NCBI GenBank assembly: GCA_913058135.1
Contig: CAJXPR010000001.1
Location: forward strand, 1-64,000
Length of the DNA stretch: 64,000 nt
Direction: 5' to 3'
From: an uncultured Gammaproteobacteria bacterium
GTDB taxonomy: Bacteria; Pseudomonadota; Gammaproteobacteria; Pseudomonadales; Pseudohongiellaceae
Below are positions 8,038-16,973 of this stretch, piece by piece. Position 1 is the stretch's first letter, and every line of letters begins with the position of its first letter. Position numbers and translations under genes: made by a program. The notes beneath the pieces are model-generated. The model saw only the letters and a list, made by a program, of their open reading frames with translations. It was not told the DNA's origin and ran no database searches.

Positions 8038-10311
8038 TCAGAAGCGTCCACGAACACCCACAATCACATTTCTGCCCGGCAGAGGCGCAAAGTCGCGCAG
8101 ATACGAGGTTGCCACCCTGGCATCCTCATTGCCCAGGTTGCGGCCCTGAATAAAGGCTTCCATGGTGCTGCTGCCTACATCAAACTCGTAGGCCACCCGC
8201 AGGTTGACCATGGTGTAGCCCGGCGTTGCCGTTTCCAGCGCCGGAACCTTGTCCTGTTCCATCATGCGGTACACGTCCAGACCACCGCGCCAACCGCCGA
8301 GATGCCAGTCCACGCCACCACTGACGCGCTCGGGAGAGATGCGCGGCAGGTAGCTGTTGTCGGCCAGTTCGGCATTGACCCGGTCATAACCGAGATGCAC
8401 GTCGAAGTGCCCCCAGTCATTTGTGAACAATTGCCAGACACCCTGCACTTCCATGCCAGTGAACTCGGCGTCCTGCTGTTCGGTTTCACGCACCGGGAAA
8501 CCCAGCTCAACTTCGTCGGTGGTGGCCAAGTAGATAAAGTCGGCCACGTCCTTGCGGAAAACGCTCACTTCAAAGTCGAAGATATCCGAGTGGCGGTGCA
8601 GGGTCAGATCCCAGGCCTTGGCGGTTTCCTTGCGTAACCCGGCATTGCCTTCTTCGTAGGTGAAGGTGGCCAGGTGGGGGCCATCAGCAAACAGTTCGGT
8701 TTGTGATGGGGCTCGCTGAACCCGGGAAAAGTTGACCGATGTCTGCCAGGTGTCGTTGAACTCGTAGATACCGCCAATGCTGGCAGAAACATTACGGAAG
8801 GTTCGGCTGTCTACGTCAGCAAAGGCATCGTGATCTTCGTCTTCATGATCTTCGTCTTCATGGTCGTCGTGGTCATCTTCATGCCCATGATCGCGCAGGC
8901 TGACCCTGGTATTCTCGAAGCGTGCACCAAGACTGAGCGTAAAGGCGTCCCACTGACGCTCCTGAAGCACAAACACACCGGTGGAGCGTGATTCATTATT
9001 CGGCACAAATGCCTCGGCGCCCTCTGCCTCGAACTGCTCACGCTCAAGTTGCAGGCCAAATGCCCCTTCCCAGCCCCAGATTGGCGCTGTCTCGAAGGAC
9101 AACCGGCTTTGCCAGGTCTGTACGTCAAACAGCGTGCCTTCTTCATGGGCATGAGGTTCCTCATCGCCATGCTCATCATCAGCATGTTCGTCCTCATGAA
9201 GGCCGGCCAGCTCTATCTCGCGATGGGTATAGTCGTTGTAACCCAGGCGGAACGTCATACGGTTAATGCCGCGCATGGGCGACTCGAGGCCGCCCTTCAT
9301 GTCCCAGCTGCGCTGCTCCATGTCGATGTAGGCGAACTCCTCTTCTTCGCTGTGCTCCTCGTCCGCGTGGTCCTCCTCTTCATGATCTTCGTCGTGTTCA
9401 TCATGTTCTTCCTCGGCATGGAAATGCGGGGCCGGGATGCCGTATTCGGAGTTGTAGGCGCGGAACGAGCCACCGATGAAGCCGCGCTCACCGATCCAGC
9501 TCAGACCTGCCGTGCCGGACTGCGATTCAACAAAGCTGTTGAATAGCCGGTTGCTGTCACCGTGTTCGTCATCGTGATCTTCGTCCCCGTGGTCCTCATC
9601 ATCGTCATGGTCGTCGCCAAAGTGCGCCTCGCCGGGAATTCGGTAATCGTCAGCTTCACGCCATGAACCATCAAGATGCCAGGCAATATTGCCCGCCCCG
9701 CCATCAAGGCGCAGAACGCCGCTGCGCTCATCGGCAACGTTGTCGCCCCGTATCTCAAAGCGGCCGCTCAACGGCTCCTCGGCGTGCTGTTCCGGGATTC
9801 GGCCATCAATGATATTGACTACCCCAGCGGAGGCTGAGGAACCGTACAGAAGCGTCGCCGGCCCGCGCAGGATCTCGATCTGATCGATGAGCATGGGGTC
9901 GACAGTTACCGCGTGGTCATCACTTTGGGTTGACGTGTCGGCAGTTGCCAGGCCGTCTTCCAGAATGCGCACACGGGGCCCGCCCAGCCCGCGAATAATT
10001 GGACGACCAGAGCCGGCGCCGTAGAAACTGGACTGCACACCGGGCTGCTGTTGCAGGGTCTCGCCCAATGTCATGCCACGGCGGTCCGCCAGCGTTTCGC
10101 CAACCATGATGTCTACTGGTTGCGCAGACTGCAGTCGGGTGCGGCTCAAGGGCAGTGCCCGTACGACAATTTCTTCCACATCGGAGTAATGCAGGCTGCT
10201 GTTTTCTGCTGCGTCCCCTGTCTGGGCGTGGCTGCCAGAGGCAAGTGTGAACAGGGCGGAACCCATCAGGACGGGAATGATAATGGATAATTTCTTGCGG
10301 TTGACAAACAT
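8038..10311 (-). CDS. ZnuD-like TonB-dependent outer-membrane receptor with metal-rich loops
   Basis: The 757-aa protein has a signal peptide ending near GSHAQ, a plug domain (EEIVVRALPLSRTRLQSAQP, then GLGGPRVRILEDGL) and a beta-barrel ending in phenylalanine. Four segments are extremely rich in His, Asp and Glu, around residues 230-260, 300-340, 385-405 and 485-510, e.g. HDEHDEDHEEEDHADEEH. Such loops are typical of zinc receptors of the ZnuD type. The role inferred is TonB-driven uptake of zinc or a similar metal. A palindrome 26-39 bases before the ATG could bind Zur. Other divalent metals cannot be excluded. Confidence 0.88.
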   Translation of the reverse strand: MFVNRKKLSIIIPVLMGSALFTLASGSHAQTGDAAENSSLHYSDVEEIVVRALPLSRTRLQSAQPVDIMVGETLADRRGMTLGETLQQQPGVQSSFYGAGSGRPIIRGLGGPRVRILEDGLATADTSTQSDDHAVTVDPMLIDQIEILRGPATLLYGSSASAGVVNIIDGRIPEQHAEEPLSGRFEIRGDNVADERSGVLRLDGGAGNIAWHLDGSWREADDYRIPGEAHFGDDHDDDEDHGDEDHDDEHGDSNRLFNSFVESQSGTAGLSWIGERGFIGGSFRAYNSEYGIPAPHFHAEEEHDEHDEDHEEEDHADEEHSEEEEFAYIDMEQRSWDMKGGLESPMRGINRMTFRLGYNDYTHREIELAGLHEDEHADDEHGDEEPHAHEEGTLFDVQTWQSRLSFETAPIWGWEGAFGLQLEREQFEAEGAEAFVPNNESRSTGVFVLQERQWDAFTLSLGARFENTRVSLRDHGHEDDHDDHEDEDHEDEDHDAFADVDSRTFRNVSASIGGIYEFNDTWQTSVNFSRVQRAPSQTELFADGPHLATFTYEEGNAGLRKETAKAWDLTLHRHSDIFDFEVSVFRKDVADFIYLATTDEVELGFPVRETEQQDAEFTGMEVQGVWQLFTNDWGHFDVHLGYDRVNAELADNSYLPRISPERVSGGVDWHLGGWRGGLDVYRMMEQDKVPALETATPGYTMVNLRVAYEFDVGSSTMEAFIQGRNLGNEDARVATSYLRDFAPLPGRNVIVGVRGRF

Positions 10312-10336
10312 GTTGCTGGCTCCGAAAGCTGACTAA

Positions 10337-10350
10337 TATGATATAGCATA
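10337..10350 (-). promoter_or_regulatory. Candidate Zur-type operator before the ZnuD-like receptor
   Basis: TATGCTATATCATA on the minus strand is an AT-rich imperfect palindrome (12 of 14 positions symmetrical), 26 bases before the receptor start. Its place and symmetry resemble Zur boxes, which are AT-rich dyads overlapping promoters of zinc-uptake genes. The match to the E. coli consensus is only general, so the assignment rests mainly on context. Confidence 0.35.
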
Positions 10351-10432
10351 GCATACTAGCCGCGCCCGGCAACCCCAAAGGTGAAAAACCCGACTGGAAT
10401 GGAGCGATTGACGTAGGTGGCCGCCGCGGTGT

Positions 10433-10978
10433 TTACCACATCAGGTCATCGGGTACCGGGTAATCCTTGTAGGGATCGTCTTCGGCGGGCACATCATTTT
10501 TGTAGTCGGCCAGGAAAATTACCGCCTCCTGGAAACGTTGGGCAATCTTGTCGGCGATATTTCGCGGCACCAGCACATAGTGATCATTGTCCGAGCACAC
10601 GGCCAATTGGCCCTGCGCCAACTGGTTTTGCTGCCGGGCACTGACATACAGCGATTTGATTTTGTTGCTGCGCGGATCGTTAAAGTTAAACCGGATATCG
10701 CCGTCTGCCCTGATGCCGCTGTGCTCCAGCATCTGGCGGACCTGGGCGCGCATCGCTTTGAGGTTGTCAGCATCCCGCCGCTGCTGGTTGAGGGCACGGT
10801 CGCGTTCAGCCTTGGCAGCACGCTCCTGGGCCAGCCTGGCCTGGGTCTCATCGGCTGGCGGTTGTTTGAGTTTGTGCTGGACACGGGTCTGCTTGCGCTT
10901 CTCCTGTTGTGCCTGCTTTGCTTTTTTCTGGTCCACCAGGCCTGCACCCAGTAGTTGTTCCGATAATGACTTTGCCAT
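10433..10978 (-). CDS. DUF2058 (YaiL-type) nucleoprotein-like protein
   Basis: The 181-aa protein starts MAKSLSEQLLGAGLVDQKKAK and continues with a long, highly charged Lys/Arg/Gln-rich helix to about residue 75. The C-terminal domain ends IADKIAQRFQEAVIFL. This is the layout of the DUF2058/YaiL family found across gammaproteobacteria; its function is not established. The start at 10978 is chosen because family members begin MAKSLSEQLL; the open frame extends 13 codons further. It is divergent from the MFS gene. Confidence 0.88.
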   Translation of the reverse strand: MAKSLSEQLLGAGLVDQKKAKQAQQEKRKQTRVQHKLKQPPADETQARLAQERAAKAERDRALNQQRRDADNLKAMRAQVRQMLEHSGIRADGDIRFNFNDPRSNKIKSLYVSARQQNQLAQGQLAVCSDNDHYVLVPRNIADKIAQRFQEAVIFLADYKNDVPAEDDPYKDYPVPDDLMW

Positions 10979-11115
10979 GGCTGTATCCAAGCTGTTGCAG
11001 TGATCCTTAATTAACAATGTCGCTAGACTACCGCAAACTGTCGAAAATCGACAACTGCGAACGTCGCCAATGATGCTACGATGTAGACTCTGGCTGGCTT
11101 GAAGCGAGTTCTGGT

Positions 11116-12600
11116 TTGCTGAACCCTGAAACCTATAATTCTGATGTCAACAATAGACCGCCCCGCAATACGTGGCTCCGGCGAACCCTGAACCTTTCGC
11201 AGAAAGAGGCCGTGGCGTCTTCGACCATGACGGCGACCGGCGACAATTTTTTTAATGCCTTTGCCATATACCTGCAGGCGTCAGCGGTGCAAATGGGCTG
11301 GCTGATGGCGGTCCCGCAACTCTTTGGCGCATTACTGCAACTGCTGTCGGCCTGGCTGGGCAACTACCTGCCACGCAAGCCGATGGTGGTGGTGACGGCG
11401 ATAATACAGACTGCCGTGGTGGTGTTGCTCGCGGCGCTGGCCGCCAGCAGGCCGGACAATGCAGTGCGTTGGCTAATTCTACTCGCTGTTCTGTACTTCT
11501 CCTGCATGAATTTCATTCAGCCCCAGTGGCGGGCATGGATGGGCAGCATCGTGCCCCAGCGACGACGCGGTGCTTTTTTTGCTGCTCGCACACGCTTGAC
11601 CATGGTTGCGTCGCTGGTGGTGTTTACTGGCGGCGGGATACTGCTGACGATGAGTGCACGCGCAGAGATGGCATGGCTGGGGTTTACGCTTCTGTTCAGT
11701 CTTGCTGCCATCGGCCGTGCCATGTCTGCGAGATTACTGGCATTGATGCATGACCCGGATCCCCGGCCTCATCCTGAGCGGCGCAAAGGCTTTCGCCAGA
11801 GCATGCAGCAGCTTTATTATTCTTTGCACGACAAGACATTTCGTGACTACAGTTTTTTTGTCGCCGGCATGCAGGGCGTTGTCGCAATCTCTGCGCCTTT
11901 CTTTGCGTTATACATGCTGCGCGATCTGGGCTTTACCTATCTTGAGTACAGCCTCAATGCGATCGCATCCATTGTGACGCAGTTCCTGACGCTGAGTTTC
12001 TGGGGGCGGTTTACCGACCGTTATGGCAACCGCCTGGTCATGCGCTTTTGTTGTCTGACTATACCGGTTATTCCGCTGCTGTGGCTACTGTCTCCGGACT
12101 TCTATTACCTACTGCTGGTGCAGATGGTATCGGGTCTGGTGTGGAGTGGCTTTACGCTGAGTACAGCCAACTACCTGTACGATATCCGGCCCGGCAAAAG
12201 CGACTTCGCTGTGTATGCCGCTACCCAGTCTGCACTGGGTGCCAGCATGGTGTTCGTGGGAGCACTGACGGGCGGTTATATTGCCGCCGGTTCGTCACAG
12301 CTGGTGCTAGCCTGGCAGTGGCTGAACGGGATTGGTAGTCCACTGTTTATTGTGTTTTGTGTCAGCTCGGGTCTGCGCGCAGTCATCGCATTCTGGTTCT
12401 GGGCGCGAGCTGTCGAGCCCCGGCTTCGTCGACGGCCACGTTTTTTGCAGGTCATTTATCGGGTCTCCCGTTTCAATGCCATTTCCGGAATTACGCTGGA
12501 CTGGCTGAGCGTGACCCGTCGCAACCCTCCCGATGCCGTTCCCGGCACTGCAAGTGACAATGAGGATATCCATGAAAGTGATTCTGACCGCCCAGCCTGA
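11116..12600 (+). CDS. Major facilitator superfamily transporter
   Basis: The protein, up to 494 aa, has about 12 hydrophobic segments in two halves and a long basic loop between them. The RRRGAFFAARTRLTM stretch and GRFTDRYGNRLVMRF correspond to MFS cytoplasmic loops. Substrate unknown. The start is uncertain: TTG at 11116 gives the full frame, but the first in-frame ATG lies 37 codons later, just before the first membrane segment (MTATGDNFFNAF). The end overlaps the beta-lactamase gene by 29 bp, so the two are probably one operon. Confidence 0.8.
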   Translation: MLNPETYNSDVNNRPPRNTWLRRTLNLSQKEAVASSTMTATGDNFFNAFAIYLQASAVQMGWLMAVPQLFGALLQLLSAWLGNYLPRKPMVVVTAIIQTAVVVLLAALAASRPDNAVRWLILLAVLYFSCMNFIQPQWRAWMGSIVPQRRRGAFFAARTRLTMVASLVVFTGGGILLTMSARAEMAWLGFTLLFSLAAIGRAMSARLLALMHDPDPRPHPERRKGFRQSMQQLYYSLHDKTFRDYSFFVAGMQGVVAISAPFFALYMLRDLGFTYLEYSLNAIASIVTQFLTLSFWGRFTDRYGNRLVMRFCCLTIPVIPLLWLLSPDFYYLLLVQMVSGLVWSGFTLSTANYLYDIRPGKSDFAVYAATQSALGASMVFVGALTGGYIAAGSSQLVLAWQWLNGIGSPLFIVFCVSSGLRAVIAFWFWARAVEPRLRRRPRFLQVIYRVSRFNAISGITLDWLSVTRRNPPDAVPGTASDNEDIHESDSDRPA

Positions 12601-13465
12601 GTTATGCGGCCGCGCGTTGTTTCCAACGCTGACGGCTACCTGTATCAGCATCGCCCTGCTCTGCAGCTCTCTGCTGGCAACAAACACAATGGCCCAGACG
12701 CGTGAAATTGCCCGCATCGAAGAGCTGCCATATGCCCGGGCCGCCATTGATGCTGCCGGTTATCAGGGCAACATGCTGATCTATGACCTGAACCAGGACA
12801 AATACTACGCGGCCGATGCTGACAGCGTTACACAACCCTACATTCCCGCTTCCACGTTCAAGATCATGAGTTCACTGATTGCCATTGAAGCAGGGTTGGT
12901 GACGGATGCAGACACGGTCCTGCCCTGGGATGGCGTTACCCGTGGGCGCGCGGAAACCAATGCCGACCTGACATTGCGTGATGCTTTCCGGCTGTCATCG
13001 GTACCACACTATCAGGCGCTGGTGCGTGCGGTTGGCGCGCCCGCGATGCAACGGGCACTGTCGGATGCCGGATACGGCAATCAGAATATCAGCGGTGGTA
13101 TCGATCAATTCTGGCTGAGCGGCGGACTTCGCATATCACCTGTTCAGCAGATAGATGTGCTGCGCCGACTGTATCATCAAGACCTGCCCTTCTCTGATAA
13201 GACCATGAACACGGTAAAAGAAATCATGGAGATTGAACGCACCGATGCCTATGTCCTGCGCGCAAAAACCGGTCTGGCGATACTGAACGGAGATGAGAAC
13301 ACAGGTTGGTGGGTCGGTTGGGTTGAACACGGCGGCAACGTGACGCTGTTTGCCACGGTACTAACTGCGGCCGCGCCGGATTCAGGTTTTATCCCGGCGC
13401 GGTTGTCAGTGACCAGAGACGTTCTGCAGGAGCTGGGTGTGTTGCCTGTCACTGCCCGACAATAA
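12572..13465 (+). CDS. Class D (OXA-type) beta-lactamase homologue
   Basis: The 297-aa exported protein has a signal peptide of about 41 residues ending TNTMAQ. All class D marks are present: S94-T-F-K97 (nucleophile and the lysine that is carboxylated in this class), S142-S-V144, Y168-G-N170, FWLSGGLRIS and K232-T-G234. The usual W-G...LTLRDAF pattern between motifs also fits. It may hydrolyse beta-lactams in the periplasm, though some homologues are weak or specialised. The ATG at 12572 follows GAGGATATCC. It overlaps the MFS gene and faces a BlaI/M56 pair 25 bp beyond its stop. Confidence 0.85.
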   Translation: MKVILTAQPELCGRALFPTLTATCISIALLCSSLLATNTMAQTREIARIEELPYARAAIDAAGYQGNMLIYDLNQDKYYAADADSVTQPYIPASTFKIMSSLIAIEAGLVTDADTVLPWDGVTRGRAETNADLTLRDAFRLSSVPHYQALVRAVGAPAMQRALSDAGYGNQNISGGIDQFWLSGGLRISPVQQIDVLRRLYHQDLPFSDKTMNTVKEIMEIERTDAYVLRAKTGLAILNGDENTGWWVGWVEHGGNVTLFATVLTAAAPDSGFIPARLSVTRDVLQELGVLPVTARQ

Positions 13466-13489
13466 CATGGGGCACCTGGCTACAGCGGC

Positions 13490-14980
13490 TCAGCCCGCTG
13501 GTGCGACCGGAGGCTTTGGCGCCAGTGGCGGCTGCTGGTCCAGCAAATTCCTGGCGCTCTCTGGAACTGCCGGGTCAAGCGGATCTGCAGGATCTGCTTC
13601 CAGCTTGTAACGAAACACATACTGGACGTTTTCTACTGCTACCGCTTCACCGTCAACAGTCCGCGGTCGGAACTGGAATTTTTCCGCCGCGTTGACTGCG
13701 CTGTTGTTAAAAACATCAGCCGGCTCGGCGTCGACGACGCTGATTGAGCTTGCAGGGATCAAGCCGTCAGCGCCGACTGTAAATCGAACATGCACCCAGC
13801 CTTCGATACCTTCCTCAGCGGCGACTCGGGGGTAAACGGGTATTTCAGAATGAATAGGTAACATTTCCTCGTTTTGGCTGCGGGTTGCGGGTGCCGGCCT
13901 TTGAGGCTGGCCCGCGCTCTCCTGGGCTGACAGCAGCTGTGTTGTACCCAGCGCGGTGAGCATGGCTGTTGATACCAGGCCCAGGACCAGGGCTGATCGT
14001 CTGATCTGTTTTTTCATATCGGTTGATTGCATTTTATTGTCCTCAAGCACATGGCTTATTCTTGTTGTCAGAGTGTTGTGGTCAAGCATGGGTTGCATCA
14101 GCGGGTGGTGGCCGTTTCGGCCGCGCCGGGCATGCAGACACCGGGTGGCCACGTCGAGCAGATTTTCCGCATAGTCGGTATCACGTCGTCCGGCGGCAAG
14201 TACGGCACTGTCACAACTGTGTTCAGACTGGTCGCGCATCTGTTTGAGGGCAAACCATACCAGCGGATTCATCCAGTACAGACTGGCTACCACATAGGCC
14301 AATAACGTCGTCAGCCAGTCCAGACGTTTGATATGCGACAGTTCATGCAGCAACACATCGGTCATCATTGATTCAGTCCAGTCGCGGGCCTGTTCAGGCA
14401 GCAGGATGACCGGTCTGATCAGGCCAAAGGAAACCGGTGAATCGATAGATGCACTCAGTCTGATCCGAACCGGCCGTGACACCTGAAGCGACAGCCTGAG
14501 TTTTGCCAACAGCTCAACGGTGGCCGGCTCTGTTTCCGGGACTGCGGTCAGGTAGAGTCGCTGTGATTTGTACAGCGCCACAACCAGTCTGAACAGCAAC
14601 AGTGCCAGCGGCAGCAGGTAGATCATCAGCAAAGCCATGCCGATGTTGAGCTGGGTGCCAGGTGACACACTGGGCGACACGGTCAGTTCGATCAATGCGC
14701 CTGTGGTAACACTCTGCCCTGTTCCGGGGCTGACTGGCCACAGTGCCGTCAAGGCAGGTAGCCACGGCAGTACTGCCAGACAGAGCAGTGCATTCAGCCA
14801 GATCAGATGTCGGCTGGCACTGCTGAGCCGACGACAGAGCAGTCGGTCCAGCAGCACAAATGCGGCTATAAGTAACAGCGATTTAAGCAGGCCATCCAGA
14901 ATCAACTGCAGCAAGGGTGCCTGCAGCAAGGGAGTAACCAGCATCTGGCCTGCGTCAGCTATCCATATCGGATTGTCCAT
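13490..14980 (-). CDS. BlaR1-like M56 metallopeptidase with C-terminal TonB domain
   Basis: About 496 aa. The N-terminal half has several membrane segments, with ASRHLIWLNALLCLAVLP and the zinc-peptidase motif HELSH in HELSHIKRLDW, then YWMNPLVWFALKQMRDQSEHSCD, as in BlaR1/MecR1 sensors. After a membrane segment and a Pro/Gln-rich linker comes a TonB-C-like domain (GWVHVRFTVGADG, FRPRTVDGEA) where BlaR1 carries a penicillin-binding sensor. The fold is thus protease plus TonB-like. The start is uncertain: ATG 14980 is best spaced from CAGGTG; GTG 14989 and ATG 14986 are alternatives. It follows blaI by 12 bp. Confidence 0.85.
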   Translation of the reverse strand: MDNPIWIADAGQMLVTPLLQAPLLQLILDGLLKSLLLIAAFVLLDRLLCRRLSSASRHLIWLNALLCLAVLPWLPALTALWPVSPGTGQSVTTGALIELTVSPSVSPGTQLNIGMALLMIYLLPLALLLFRLVVALYKSQRLYLTAVPETEPATVELLAKLRLSLQVSRPVRIRLSASIDSPVSFGLIRPVILLPEQARDWTESMMTDVLLHELSHIKRLDWLTTLLAYVVASLYWMNPLVWFALKQMRDQSEHSCDSAVLAAGRRDTDYAENLLDVATRCLHARRGRNGHHPLMQPMLDHNTLTTRISHVLEDNKMQSTDMKKQIRRSALVLGLVSTAMLTALGTTQLLSAQESAGQPQRPAPATRSQNEEMLPIHSEIPVYPRVAAEEGIEGWVHVRFTVGADGLIPASSISVVDAEPADVFNNSAVNAAEKFQFRPRTVDGEAVAVENVQYVFRYKLEADPADPLDPAVPESARNLLDQQPPLAPKPPVAPAG

Positions 14981-14992
14981 GGACATCACCTG

Positions 14993-15382
14993 TCAGTTGT
15001 TGTTTTGAGTATTCTTGCGCGCCTGAATCATGGCCTTGAGCTGGTCCAGTTCCTGATCCGACAGATCATTGATGGACATGTCCAGCAATGAGTTCACTGC
15101 CAGGTAGGGGGAGTCGTCAAAAAAGGTTTTGACAACGTTGCCCAGTGCCGAGCGTGAGGCTTTTTCACGCGCCACCAGCGGAAAGTAAACATACTTCAGA
15201 CCGCTTTCGCGATGATCGACGTGGCCCTTTTCAACCAGTTTGCCCAGTAAGGTCCGCACTGATGAATAGCTGGGCGCATCCTCCATGTTGTGCATGACAT
15301 CCTTGGCACTGGCTTTGCCGAGCCGGTAAAGTATGTCCATGATCTGTCGTTCACGACGGCTGAGTTGGTCTGCTTGTGTCAT
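14993..15382 (-). CDS. BlaI/MecI-family transcriptional repressor
   Basis: This 129-aa winged-helix protein shows the family order: LSRRERQIMDILYRLGKASA, then the recognition helix region PSYSSVRTLLGKLVEKGHV and the wing KYVYFPLV. The C-terminal part, about residues 75-125, is a helical dimerisation region containing the site that BlaR1-type proteases cut in related systems. It is the first gene of a two-gene operon with the M56 protein. Repeated AT-rich boxes upstream are its likely operators, implying autorepression. Confidence 0.92.
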   Translation of the reverse strand: MTQADQLSRRERQIMDILYRLGKASAKDVMHNMEDAPSYSSVRTLLGKLVEKGHVDHRESGLKYVYFPLVAREKASRSALGNVVKTFFDDSPYLAVNSLLDMSINDLSDQELDQLKAMIQARKNTQNNN

Positions 15383-15419
15383 TGGTCTGTTCCCGGTCGC
15401 TCAGTATGTAAGGCTGCAG

Positions 15420-15498
15420 GTGTTAAATAATTAGCAGCTAGCGGATAAAATAACACAAGTGCCGGCGTATGCAAGCCCTTGTGTTAATTTATTAGCAG
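15420..15498 (-). promoter_or_regulatory. Promoter region of the blaI operon with two repeated operator-like boxes
   Basis: Two 18-bp direct repeats (16 of 18 identical) lie at 15420-15437 (GTGTTAAATAATTAGCAG) and 15481-15498 (GTGTTAATTTATTAGCAG). Between them an inverted repeat pairs TAACACAAG (15451-15459) with CTTGTGTTA (15478-15486). Read toward blaI, TTGCAT (15469-15474) and TATTTT (15447-15452), 16 bp apart, form a plausible promoter enclosed by the repeats. A repressor bound to both boxes would cover the promoter. That BlaI is this repressor is inference from position. Confidence 0.6.
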
Positions 15499-15542
15499 AA
15501 AACTGATTTTAGTAGAAAGCCGGTTTTAGCAGAAAGTTGATG

Positions 15543-16922
15543 TCAGTCGTAGACAACGTTTCGAATGACAGCGTCATAGTCGCTGACACCCCGTCGGAAT
15601 GCCGCTTCCGGCACCCGTTCGTCGTTGCCATGGACACCTGTATGCTCACCGTCGTCAGTGATCAACGGATTAAAACCGTAGCTGATAATACCCAGGTCAC
15701 GGGTGAAGTGACTGTCTGTAAAACCTGTGCTGACCGACGGCAACACCCGTGAGCCCGGGTGCAGTTCGGCGGTGACATTCTGGATGGCCTGGTACAGGCG
15801 CGAATTGGTGCTGGAGATGGCCGGCGTAAAGGCCATGATGACGTCTACGGTGACCCCGGTATGCTCAACCAGCGCTGTCAGCTCTTCGACAAACTGTTCT
15901 GCCGGTTTATCAGGCAGAATCCGGCAATCCAGTTCGGCCCAGGCTTCCGGCGCGACCACATTGATCTTGTTTGAGCTCTCCATGCGGGTCATTGAGCAGG
16001 TGTCGCGAATCAGCGAGTGATGTCCCGGCCGGCGTTCATGCAGGCGCTGCACAAAGGCCGGGTCCTGAATCGACTGTCTGATATCGGCATAACTGTCCGC
16101 CCATTCGGGTCCCTGGGCCAGTGACATGCCGGCAAAGTAGTCCTCCACCGGCGGTATGATGCGCGGCGGGAACGGATTCTCTATCAGGGTATGCAGGGCC
16201 CGGACGACGCGGGTCATGGAGCTGGTGGTGCGTGGCGATGAGCCATGGCCGGGTTCGTCAACAGCTGTCAGGCGCAGCCAGACCGGCACTTTTTGCGTGA
16301 CTTCGACACCAAACACGATTTCGCCATCGCTACGACTGCCGCCACCGCCTTCGTTCAGCAGGATGCCGGCACCATCAAAAATCTCGGGGTGATTCTCGAT
16401 CAGCCAGCCGACCCCAAAAGCACCGCCCGCCTCTTCGTCAGCCGTGGCCAGGAATACCACATCGCGGTTCAGGGGCTCGCCTGAGGCGTGCAGCTGCAGA
16501 AAGGCAACCAGCTGGGCGATGCCCAGGCCCTTCATGTCGCGCGCGCCACGTCCATAGATGTAACCATCGTTAAGGTTGCCGGCCAGGGGATCAAACGACC
16601 AGTATTGCCGGTCGGCGGGCACCACGTCGGTATGCTGCAGCAGGATCAGCCCGGGCTCATTGCCGCCGGGTAAACGGGCCCAGATGTTACCCCGCCCCGG
16701 CGCACTTTCAGCGGTCTCGTAATCGATGCCGGCAGCCTCAAAGATACGTGCGTAGAATTCTACCGCGCGGTACTCGTTGCCGGGCGGATTGATGGTGTCG
16801 ATCTGGATAAATTCCTGAAGCCAGGCCACCGCCTGGTCACTGGTGTCACTGTCAATCTGGGCGCTCAACGGCGCTGCCGGCAACACCATTGCTGCCGCTA
16901 AAAACCACTGTTTTAACTTCAC
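15543..16922 (-). CDS. Exported M20-family metallopeptidase
   Basis: The 459-aa protein starts with a signal peptide (VKLKQWFLAAAMVLPAAPLSA). Metal-ligand regions typical of M20 di-zinc peptidases are LLQHTDVVP, GRGARDMKG and TADEEAGGAFG, with the catalytic Glu in the last. A dimerisation domain follows, and GFTDSHF plus HGNDE near the end supply further ligands. It is probably a periplasmic aminoacylase or carboxypeptidase of unknown substrate. A GTG start at 16922 is chosen because CAGGAG lies 6 bases upstream and the signal peptide begins there. Confidence 0.88.
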   Translation of the reverse strand: MKLKQWFLAAAMVLPAAPLSAQIDSDTSDQAVAWLQEFIQIDTINPPGNEYRAVEFYARIFEAAGIDYETAESAPGRGNIWARLPGGNEPGLILLQHTDVVPADRQYWSFDPLAGNLNDGYIYGRGARDMKGLGIAQLVAFLQLHASGEPLNRDVVFLATADEEAGGAFGVGWLIENHPEIFDGAGILLNEGGGGSRSDGEIVFGVEVTQKVPVWLRLTAVDEPGHGSSPRTTSSMTRVVRALHTLIENPFPPRIIPPVEDYFAGMSLAQGPEWADSYADIRQSIQDPAFVQRLHERRPGHHSLIRDTCSMTRMESSNKINVVAPEAWAELDCRILPDKPAEQFVEELTALVEHTGVTVDVIMAFTPAISSTNSRLYQAIQNVTAELHPGSRVLPSVSTGFTDSHFTRDLGIISYGFNPLITDDGEHTGVHGNDERVPEAAFRRGVSDYDAVIRNVVYD

Positions 16923-16973
16923 GTTGAGCTCCTGTTTATCGATGGTGTCGGCCTGAGTATAGAACAACGGCGT

